From Asterias amurensis (taxonomy: Eukaryota; Echinodermata; Asteroidea; Forcipulatida; Asteriidae), in assembly GCF_032118995.1 (NCBI RefSeq), contig NC_092650.1, positions 18,843,501-18,907,500 on the forward strand: 64,000 nucleotides of DNA, given 5' to 3'. This document shows, one piece after another, positions 21,481 to 33,400 of this stretch. Under the pieces are notes generated by a model that ran no database searches, was not told the DNA's origin, and worked only from the letters and a program-made list of their open reading frames with translations. The position numbers and the translations under genes are program-made. Every line of letters starts with the position of its first letter. Positions within the stretch are counted from its first letter, which is position 1.

Positions 21481-24400
21481 CTGTTTGAGAAATCAAGAAA
21501 GTATTTATTATTTTGTGGCTGGCTCTTCGGGAGTGCTTTTTAAAGGCGTAGGATGAAGTAAAGGTTTTGTTTTAACCGTCGTAGAATTCTGAGTGATGAG
21601 AGTAGCTTGTCTAAATACCATGCCGACTTTTGTAAAGAGTCTTGGGGTGTTCAACTGTTTGAGAAATCAAGAAAGTGTTTATTAATTTATGGCCAGTTCT
21701 TCGAGAGTGTTTTTCAAAGGAGTAGGTTGAAGGTTTTAAACTGTCATGCAACTCCGTGACCGATAACAGTTGTTTGTCTGAATATCATGCCCACTTTTGT
21801 CAAGAAACTGTTCAATATTATTAAGTAATGTACTTATTTGAAATCTTAAGACAGACAAGTCTGTCCAAAGCCTGTCCAGGAAAGAAAAGAGCAAAAGCTA
21901 TAGATGTGTTCTCCCAAACTCTTGCTCATAAAATACATACACACACACGCACACATACATACAGGGCATTTTTATAGCGCCACTACGTCAAGAACGCAGC
22001 GCATTAGATAGGATACAGAAAATGTTTCATACACTTCTTAAATGTTCGAAGAGACTTGGATTTCCTGATTGAGGTGGAGAGTGCATACCAGGTGTGTGGA
22101 GCAAAATGTGAGAATGTGCGACTTGAAGCCGACTTAAGAAGCTTGATTGAGTTAGGTTCCATGAGGCGAGTAGTGTCGGATGCTGAGCGTAGACTTTATT
22201 GTATCACCTCCCCCGTCTATTGCCTCTGTCGTCTCCCTGTGTGACTTTATCAATATTTGTTTGGCATCCTTTGTGGTAATTTTTGTATTTTTTTATTCCT
22301 GTTCTGTTAGTACACCATTGTAAACACAATCTTCCACTCCTTATTTTCTAACTGTCAAGTTTTCTTACCCGTCTTGGCGTTTTGACAGGCTCGTTTGTAT
22401 CGCTCAGTGAGGGGCGGTAGGTCCCACGCTTCCACCTTACCAATAACCTTCAAATATAAAAAAGAGGATAACAATTTATTTGGCAATAAGAAGTGACACT
22501 TGAATTCGCTTAATGGAGGCGACGAAGGCAATTGCCTCCATGCCCCCTGGTCATTGCCTTGGTGTCCCTTGATACCAGGGGTGAGAGTCATTACTAGCGA
22601 AAAAGTCTGAAACTTTGATACAAATATAAAGGTATGTTGAAATGATGCCATTTCTACTGTTTGGTAACCCCTGGTGTTATAGATTCCAAGGAGCTTTTGG
22701 AAACAGCATCCAAAGCACTAGAGAAGTAGACCAATGAGCAGGATTTCTTTATTTGTGGGTACAAATTTTGTCTGATATTCTTCACCAGTCCCACATGAAA
22801 AGTCTGAATTCAGACAAAAGTCTGAACAATATCATCCCTGTGATACGTTCCCAATAGAAATTACCCTTAGAGAGGTACCCTTTAATGAAACAAAAGCACT
22901 GCCCTTGCAACATTGTTCGATAATGAAATACAAGGCCTGACACACTTTCATGTCTATGCTAAAAAAAAATATGTATCTAGTGATTGAACCTTCATCTGGT
23001 GAAACTTCTAGTGATTGAACCTTCATCTGGTGAAACTTCTAGTGATTGAACCTTCAACTGACCTCCTCATTATTACTCAGTAGGTCCGCAATGACATCAT
23101 CGGGTGAGAACATGGCCCCTTCTCCCGTGCATAGTTGTAGCTTGGGTCTCAGTCCGCAGGAGGCAAAGTGGCGTTTGGCTGCTTCCTCGCATAACCAACT
23201 CATGGTGTTTGTTGCTTCTCTGATGGACAGACATTTGGAGTAAAAAAGAGACAATTATAAATCTGGCCTGTTGTGGGCGAATGTTCTAGTACATCTGACT
23301 CAAGTTCTGGGCCCAATGTCATGGCTCTGCTTACTGCCGAATTCTGCGCTTACGATCACAATTCCCCGCTTACGTGCAAGCGCCGAATTTCTGCGTTAGC
23401 CTTGTAAGCGTAGAATGCCTAATAAAAGGGAATACGCACGCGCAGAAGCCGAAATTCGCCGCTAGCCTGTGAAACACGCTTGCCGTAATCACAGAATTCT
23501 CTGCTTCCGTAAGCGCCGATTCTGTGCTTACGGTAAGCAGAGCCATGAAATTGGGCCCTGATGGCCAAGTCATTGGATGGTGTTTTGAATCTCCGTCATG
23601 ACACAATTGTGTCCTTAAAGGATCACGTTGCCTTGGATCGGTCGGGTTGGTCTTTGAAAAGCGTTTGTAACCGTTTGTTATAAAATGCATATGGTTGGGA
23701 AGATGTTGTAAAAGTAGAATACAATGATCCACACAAACATGTCTCGAAATTGCACGGTTTTCGTTTTACCTCGTCCGTCAAATGGTCGGCCATTTATGGG
23801 AGTCAAATTTTGGGGGGTTTCCTCCCACATCTAAAACACTGAAACTTCCTATCTTGTCTTCTCTCAATAGGCTCTTGGCAAATACAGAGACTAAAGTTTG
23901 TTTTTCTGAGAGTCCTTGGCTTCACATCCAGAATAAGTTCAAATGAAATTATTACAGCAAACAGAAATTGTGCTTTGTCCTCAAATCATCCCTATGAAAA
24001 AAAATTAAAAAAATTGTTTTAACCTGATGGGAATGAGGAAGGTCTTATCCTGTATCTTGACCCTGACTCTCATGACGGCTCCAGCTGGCCCAGGGTGATG
24101 AGCTGGTCCAGGGTGATGGTCTGGCACGGGTGGCTGCTCCACTCTACTAGTGTCCAAGAGTCTTGTAGTTGGAGGTTCCTCCTCCACCTCCTACAAAGAT
24201 AAAAAGAGGTGACTGTAGATTTCATATCTAAAAGGCAGAATGCCTCATCTTTTGAACAGGTTTTGGAATCTTAACAATCCATTTGTTTTGATTTCTGTTG
24301 TTTAGCTCACTCTTTAATTCCTGTTATTGTTATAAACAACTCTCTTCATGTGTTTCCTTATTATCTTGTATGTGTGTGTGTGGGGGGGGGATCGAATACT

Positions 24401-27400
24401 TACTTGGACAGGACTGAAGTCGGTGTCAGAATCTGGCCTGCTGTTTTCCTCAAACAGAGGTGAAGGTACACGACTTCCTTCTCTTGCCTGCCTAGAAACC
24501 ACACTGGCTCCCATGCTGGTCAGCTTCATTTGCCTGGACCTCTTACTAGACTTGCGACTCAGTGACAAGGTCTTCTGGGAGGCCCTCAACTGGCTTCCAC
24601 TAGGACTTGAGGTACTTTGGGTCTGATTGTTATTCCTCATCATGTAATCCAAGTCCATTCTTGTCCTTTTGTTTGGTCGGGTGGCGACATCCTCAATCAG
24701 CCAATCGTCACCACCGGTGTATTCCTCTTCGGGTATAAGAGCCGGTGTCTCATTGGTTGGTTTTGTTTTGGCCGTGTTGACTTGGACTGGATTCAGAGTC
24801 AGTCTTGTAGCTGCACTCCCAACACTGGACACTGCACTCATGTAACTCTGTCGCGCGTCTTCACTAACAGGAGGTTCATTTTGAGTAGAATAAATATTCT
24901 CACTATCTTCAACGTCATCGATCTGAAGAACATCATCATCAGCTAAAACCGTTGCTTCTAAAAAGAGATCATTGCCCTCCATCAACCTCTCCTCTGTATT
25001 AGACGTCGAAGGCTTGTCAGCCGCTACCCGCGTTCTAACGTGTGATGTCATCACGGGCAATGAATCCTGGGGAATATCCATAGACTCGTCTGAGTCATTC
25101 CCTGACTCAGCTCCCCCGAGTGTCTCAAAGTGGTCTCCATCATCACTCATCTCCTCGACGCTTCGGTCTCTCCGTCCGATATTTCTTTGACGAAGTGACG
25201 ACCCATTTTGTGACTGCTGCTTGCCTCTGACGGCGGAGGTTGATTCCTTATTGGAACTAGTATGTTTCTTATTGTTATCTCTACCGTGGTGGTGATGGTG
25301 GTTGTCGCTGTATGAGGTAGATGCTTGTGACTGTCTTGTAACGGCTTGAGATCGGCTCTCTTCCCTATCAAAGAGATCAGTATTCTCTAAGATATTCTTT
25401 GGCCTCGCTGGAACTGAATGGTGGTGTCCTGAAAACAGAAGTTAGAAAAGACTATCACTTTGGGCCGGTGTTTATAACTGGTTTCATTGGCATTATACGA
25501 TTGAGAATATTTCTATTCTCCCTGGCCAGGATGCCAGTCCATCGCAGGTTACTCCCAGCTCTCACCAGTACCAATTGGTATTCCTGGGTTGAGAGAAGCA
25601 ATTGTCATAACATAATTCTGCAAATTACTGACCTTGAGTTCACTGCCCTACAGTAGATAGCTGTGCAAATTAGACACCCCGACAAAATAAAAAGGAGGCA
25701 AAAATCCATGTTTCAAGTTGTTGGTTGCTTTAACCTGCACTGTGATGTATTTTTACATGTATGAATGGTACATTGCCACAAATTTGATTCTGTCATAATA
25801 AATGTTTCATGTTACACAATTTCAATTTGAGGGTTCGCTTGAGGGATTCTTTTTGATTGTCTCTCATTTAAGGGGAGCCGTACTTTCAATATTAAAAATA
25901 TGTACAAGCAGTGAATTTTCTACTCTCGTCTTACTGTGTTTTTGGACCTGCTGTAACGTCTTGGACATCCTCTCTGCGTCTTGCCTGGTACCCTGGTCAA
26001 GATCACCAGCGTACGTCTCCATCCAGTTCTGCATCGTGTCCAATGCATTCATACCCTGTGTGAGCCAACAAATAAATAGAAAAATTCCTTGTGTACCCCA
26101 GTAAGCAGACATGAACAGGAAACCAGTCACAGATTGTACACATTGAATGATAGTTTGGCTGGTAACCTTATTCTGGTAAGCATAATTTTCTTGTGCTTAG
26201 CTACTTTTTGTGCTTAAAAACAACTTAACGAAATTCGGCAAGGATTGAGCTGGATAATGTTCAGGATCACAGGAAACTGCTTAGCTACTTTTTTGTGCTT
26301 CAGCAGCTTCATGAAATGTGGCCAAGATTGAGCTGGAAAATGTTCAAGACCACATCAAACAAACCTTGTCATCTTTGGCCTGCACACTGGCCCCTCTTGC
26401 AACGAGCAGCTCTGCCACTTCAAAGTTTCCTCCGTTAATTGCATCATGAAGAGGGGTGATCCCGCTGCACCCCTCGCCCCCGCGATCGCTGATGTCCGCC
26501 CCGTATTCCAGCAGGAGCTCCACAATACCGAGGTGGCCAAAGTTACAGGCCTCGTGGAGTGGGATCCAGCCGCAGTAGTCTCTGGGATTGACTGGGTGAC
26601 CCTGGGCGGGGGGAGGGAAAGGGAAAGTGACAAATTAGTTTTACGGTAAGTAAGGTAAAAAGTGTTAAGTATAGGGTTTGAAAATTTGCATGGTGGAAGT
26701 ATAATTAAGATAGGTTTGTGACCTTATAGCACTGAGCCAACAAAATAACATCAGCTTCATGCAAAATGAACAGTTTACCTGGAGTAACAGCTTCTTGACT
26801 TGTCTTACGTTTCCGTCAATACAGGCTCTGTGAAGCAACGTCTCTCCTTTCTCATTTCGCTTTGCAAACTGCCAAGAAGAACATGCAAGAAATTAAGGGA
26901 TTTTTCTATAAAAAAATTGGACCATGATTGTTTTTCCAGCAACACGCCAGAATGGTTCATTTCACATTGGTCATAACAGTGTCGAAAGCGGTTGGTATTA
27001 TTACCTTGCTTTTTCTTGCTCTCACAGTAGCTGATGACCGGTCATATTCTTCCTCTACGTCGGACACGTCTATTGTAGGATAAAAAGAAAACAGAAAACC
27101 ATCAACCCAAATAATCGCCTCTTAATTGAGGTTATGAATCTAATCTAGAAAGCAGGCGGTGGTCTTGCATTAAAAAATCCCAACTGTGCACCGGACTCAA
27201 ATGATGGTGACTAAGTCAGTGGGGTGTGGGTCCAAATCTCAGTTAGGGCACTTGTGTCTTTGAGCAACACACTTATCTATAACTGTCAACTGGTACATGT
27301 GAAGGCAATGATGGTTCTTGTGATAGATTAAGCTTGGTGTGCTACATACTTGGCAGCACAGGCTGTACACTCCTCAGGGAGCCCAAGGTGGTTTAAGGAA

Positions 27401-30400
27401 TGAGATAAATGGCCCAGTGACTGGGGAATAATGTTCATGCACCATGAGGTGTCAAGGCTGAGTGACCTAGGGCGGTGGACACAAGTTCTGTAGTTTACAA
27501 AAAGTGGGTTAGAATCCTGGCCTGGTCAGTGGAAACACTTGTGTTCTTGAGCAAGGCTACATTATTTATTATAATCATATCTTTTCACCAAGGAGTACAG
27601 ATAGGTACCAGTGAGAGCTGGGGAGTAACCTGCGATGGACTGGCATGCTGTCTGGGAATAGAAATATTCTCAGTCGTTTAATGCCAAGGAAACCGGATAT
27701 AAACATGGTCTTGATGAGCCACATTGGCTCGGGACAGACAATTGACTTTACTTCACCATGATTGGTCAACATTGACATCATCAGTGGTGTATGAATGCCC
27801 AATATTATTTAAGATTATTGTAGAACAGGCTAGACACTCAGATTGTCAAATTGACTTGCCACAGAATGAGGTTATTTTATATTGATTTTTGTCCCCCCCG
27901 TAGGAGAAAAAGTTTGTTAAATCTTCTTTAGTATACAAAACTAGACAAACTATTTGTAAAACCAACTACTTTAGAATGAGGAGACTTACCTGAATCAGAC
28001 AATTCCAGATTTTCCATCTCCCATGACTCGCTGTCCATCTCCTGCCCCCCGGTCCCTTCCCCCTCATCATCCTCACTCAGCTCCTCTTCGTCATCCGATG
28101 CGATGTCGTACTTCTCCTTCAAGTGGTGAATCTTCTCCATGGTTGCTCCGTACAGGAGCTCCTGCTTGGCCTTCTTGTGAAGGAGGCTCAGGGACCTCAG
28201 CGACAGTAGCTGAAAAACAAATTGATGATGGCTAAAGACACTGAACACTATTGGTAATTGTCAAAGACCAGTCTACCCACTTGGTGTATCTCAACATAGG
28301 CATTAAATAACAAACATGTGAAAATTTGAGCTCAATCGGTCGTCGAAAAAACACCCTTGTCACACTGAGTTGTGTGCTTTCAAATGCTTAATTTCAAGAC
28401 CTCAAATTCCAAATCTTTACTTCTTTCTTAAAAACTTTGTTTCTTCAGAGGGAGCCGTTTCTCTCAATGTTTTATGCTATCAACAGCTCCCCGTTACCAT
28501 GAAGGGTTCTTTTTTTTTTGTTCTTCTTTTTTTGGGGGGTGGGGGGGGCATATTTTCTTTAAAAAAACCTGTTTTGTCAGCGACATTTTGTAGCTAAAAC
28601 AAAAATCAGCAACAATTAATTGTTTTCATTTTCTCGAGGACCCCTAATAATTTCTCCTCAATTCTGAAAAAATCCAACACCATATCAGAAGTGATGTTTG
28701 AAGCTTTGCATGGTGTGGAAAATAAGAAGTAACTACAACCAGATCAACCCAAATGATCATTTCTTTAGAGTTGTTATGACTAAAATGCAGGGGTCGAGGT
28801 TCCAATCCCACTTGAGTATTACATGGCTGTGCACCAGACTCAAATTCTGGTGACTTTCAAGTCAGTGGGGCATTGGTTCAAATCTCAGTTATAGCATTTG
28901 TGTCCTTAAACAACACGCTTGCCTATAATTACTTCTCTTCGTCACCTAGGGATTAGTGGATACCTGTAAGGGCAGAGATGGTTCTTGTAAACTTGCCGGT
29001 ACAACCATGTGGAAATCTCTTTTGGGAGGAGTGCGACTCTGAAAAGAGCTGGTGTGGTCTCCATATTGTCACTCAACACCCATAATGTTGGGCTTTGATC
29101 ATAGTGGTATGTCTGATCCCATGTAACCAATAGTCAGTTTAGCACACTATTCAGTCCAACTGAATCAAATAAACATGCAGTTTGATTTTGATCTCCCCCT
29201 CAAATCCTACACATCCCCCTCTATTCAAAGGTTTTCCCAACTGCCATTTGACAACTTAATTACCTGTAACTTTGAGTGTTCTGCCTTCTTGGCACAATCC
29301 ACAGCATTCTTATAAGACTGGCTGACTGTCTCAAAGTCATGGTGGGATCTTTCTTGAGCATCAGCAATGTTCAGCCAAGTACGCCCCTCCTGTGAATTGA
29401 AAAGTCAAATATTGATATCTGAAATAAATAGTCACATCCCCTTGAAGCGATCCCCTGGCTGCCGCTCCCAGGTCGTACCATAAACTTGGGTGTGATCCCT
29501 GGCTACACTCTTGTTGTTGTATGGCTTCTAACTGATATCCCCAAACAAAGATTTTGAAAAAAAAAATAGAAAAACCACCAACACAAGGCTTTATAGCTAA
29601 GTTGGTACAGCGCCGGCCAATCCCGTAGGTCGTTGGTTCAAGTTCCTCTATAGTTAAATTGTCTTTCTGATACTTTATGCTAAACTTATATGTTTTTGAC
29701 AAACTAGAAGATCTCTTGTATTGAAATATTGACACCAACTACATGTATTAGTTAAGCATTGTGGTAGTTTGAATAGTCCCACTAAAGTTGACCCCCCCCC
29801 CCCCCCGCCCAAAAAAGAGCAAAAACCACACTTGGTTTTGAGGTCAAAGTTCACCTCCTTTGGATGGCCTTTCCTCAGCTCAAGCTCTTTGCGATACATC
29901 TCAATAGCCTTTCTGTGCTGGCCGTCATCTGCGTAGGTGGTCGCCAGTGAAACGTAGATGGGGACCAGTTCTTTTGGGTCACACTGTAGAGCCATGGCGC
30001 AAGAAAGCTTGGGAGAAAGTAAAACATGTTTAATCCAAATTTTAAATGTTCGAAATAGAAACTTTCTTGGACTGGCAACATTAGGGCTAGATGGCTAGGT
30101 AATCAGCACAATATTCCAGAAGTCAAAAGACATGTATTTTGCGTGCCATAGTCGAGTGGTCAAGTGCACTGGACTCAAACTCTGGTGTTTCAATGGGGTG
30201 TGGTTTCAAGTCTAAGTCATGGTGTCCGTAGCAAGGCACTCAACCCTAATGTTTCGTCCTTCAGATGGGACATTAAGACGTTGGTCTTGTGTGTTATGTC
30301 CTGTGTGTTATGTCCTGTGTATTATGTAATGCTCGTAAAATAACAAGGGTTTACCTCATTGTTTCTGGCAGTGGCTGCTGAATGTGCTGAAACACCTTAT

Positions 30401-33400
30401 ACAAAAATCAGTCTCATAATTATTGCCTAAAATGCCCAATAGGTTGTTGTCTCTGTGAGAGTCGCCTTAATAAAGTATAAAAGTCTTTGAACACTAAAAC
30501 AATAATACGTCTTTTGATGAACTTGTATTTTTTGTGTATTTTCAGAGTAGTACACTGTACACCTTCTGAATCCAAGTGTTGAACAGCATTAAACCCTATA
30601 AGTCCAAAATTCCTATTTTCTCATCCATCGATATTATCTCACACAATACCTGTTTCTTGTAGTAGGCGGCAGCCCGTGTGAACACACTGATCTTACAGCA
30701 GAGGTCACCCATCGCCTCGTACAGTGGTAGTCGTTCTCTGTAAGCAACATCCGACGTGTCGTCAAGTTCCTCCAGAAGCCGGCAAGCTCTGATAGCTGAG
30801 GGGGAAGATTGTCAAAACCAAATTGTTGGCATAGTTTATACATCATGATAAACCACCTTGGTTGTTGTTGAATGGTCACATAGTATGAGGGTAAATATAA
30901 TTTGTGGGCCATTAGTTCATCAAACAGCCGGCAACACAAACAATGTTCAATAAACTGCAGCTCTAGTGGCCACTTTGAAACAATTATTATAATTATTAAA
31001 CTTAAAGAAGACAAATTCCTGATGAAAAGAGGTTTCATCTTACTTGCTTTGAGTGTCCTGACAACAATGTCCCTCTCCTCTGCTTTACCGGAGCCCAGCT
31101 TGTAGGCTTTCTTCAAGGCCCTCTTAGCGGCGGTGAAGTCACCCAACTGGAGCAGCACCTAGGCAGAGAGCAATGTCAAAGTTAGGGTCATAAATTGGTG
31201 AATACTCAAGAAATTAAGCGAATAGAACCAGCATTTGCAAGATGCAAATGTTGTCAGCTCTGAGATTGTACTTCAAGATGGACGTGTCGTGGCTGAGCAA
31301 ATAAGAGCACCGGACTCCAGCTCTGGTGTTTTTGTTCCTTATAATATAATAATAAAAACACAGCATTTATATAGCGCTATCCTAAGAACAGAGCACTTTC
31401 CAGGAGAAGAGGACAAAAGAAAAACAAATGAATTAGGATTGGTTGTGGAACAGGAATGTCTTCAGCAGAGTGTGGGTTTGAGTTGCGATTATGACACTTG
31501 TGTCCTTTAAAAGCAAGACACCATCCATCAGATGGGATGTAAGTCATTGGTCCCGTGTGTTTTGTACTGCACGTAAAAGAACTAGGGCACAATGAGAGAA
31601 GGTGTTCGCCCAGGTTTGATTTGCAGCATATTGTGCCACATCACCTTGTAGTTCTATGTAAAGGAATGGATCTTTTACTTCAAAAACTTAGTTCCACAAT
31701 ACCTTGCAGAAAACATTGAATGTTGAAGCACCTTGAGCGTCACTTATTGACAGATATGAGCGCTATATAAAAAAACACAATTATTCTAAGTAAGAGAACT
31801 AACATTTGCCGAAACGGACAGGGCGTCGCTCTCCCAGTTCTTCTCTTTGAGTTTCTTAGCGACCTTCATGGCATTCTCAAAAGACCTGAGTGCCTTGGTG
31901 CTCTCTCCAGTCCTCTGGTAGATGTCTCCCTGGGAACAGTGGCTTCTGTACAAGTCTTCTAAAAGATGATGCTTCCTAGTAAAAAAAACCAAGAAAAAAC
32001 AGCGACAGTGAACAAGTTAGAAAGTAAACAGCAGTTGCCTTTAAAGGCACTGGACACTATTGCCAATTGTCAAAGACTAGTCTTCTCACTTAGTGTAACT
32101 CAACATATGCATAAAAAAAAAATTGAGCTCAATCGGTCGTCGAAGTTGCGAGATAATAATGAAAGAAAAAACACCTCTGTCACACGAAGTTGAATGTGTG
32201 CTTTCAGATGCTTGATTTCGAGACCTCAAATTCTAAATCTGAGGTCTCGAATTCAAATTCGTGGAAAATTACTTCTTTCTCGAAAACTACATTACTTTAG
32301 AGGGAGCCATTTCTCACAATGTTTTATACTATCAACAGCTCCCCATGACTCGTTACCAAGTAAGGTTTTATGCTAATAATTATTTCGAGTAATTACCAAT
32401 AGTGTCCACGGCCTTTAAATGGCACTGCAGGTACTCATACCAGCATGGATTACCATGCTTAAGTCAGGGCTCTGATTTAAGTTCAAAACAAATTTTAAAC
32501 ATGTGGTAGCTGGAGCCCAGAACACATATCGTGGAAGAGTAGGGTTTAGCTTTGGTGTTTCTGGTTCACATAGCAAGCACCCTTGTTTATAGGGCCCAAT
32601 TTCATAAAGTCTGTAAGCACAAAAACTTGCTTAGCATGAAGTTTCTTTCCTTGATAAGAACAAGATTACCAACCAAATTTTGCACATTGCTTGTTACTGG
32701 TATTAAGCTGTTGTTTGCTTATACTGAAAATCGCGTGGAAATTTGGTTGGTAATCCTGTTTTTATTAAGGAAGAAATTTCATGCTAAGCAAATTTTTGTG
32801 CTTACAGGCTTTATGAAATTGGGCCCCGGTTTCCTCGAGCTTGCGAGCTGCAGTGATTTACTTCACTTATGAGGCATCCTTGGTTTCATTACCAGGATAA
32901 TAACAACAATAACTCCCTTACTCAGCGATAAAGACAGCCTGCTTGATGAACTTTGCCGAGTTGACATTGTCCCTCTGATTGTCGTAGACCAGTCCTATGT
33001 TGAGATACAGTCTAGCTTTCATCTCCATCAGCTCTCTCTCTGTTACCACACCCTTCAGGTGGCCGCATACTTCCAGACTCCTGCATATCAACAACAAAAT
33101 TAAGCAGGTTGAGAGCTTTACTCTTCTGTAGTGTAAGGGCAATAATGAATTTTCAAGAAAACCCCACTTCAAAGAGCAAGGTTTGCCAATGTTTTTTTCA
33201 AGGAAGGACCAGGACACAATTTCTTGGCTCTGTTAACTGTAAGCGAAAAATTACTGCTTATGGACCGGAGACAGACAAATCTGCACTTTACGTAAGCAAG
33301 TTTAGTAAGAATTTTTTGCTGCTTGTGCACTTGCATTCTTCGCTTACCCACTTACCACAGAAATTCTGCCCCTACCTTAAGCAGAGATTAGTCTGAAAGT

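Noticed and set aside
22976-23062. CRISPR-like array
   Set aside because: Units are contiguous without unique spacers and the genome is eukaryotic.
24314-25150. Independent 278-codon gene
   Set aside because: It is part of TONSL exon 15, which extends to 25428 in the same frame.
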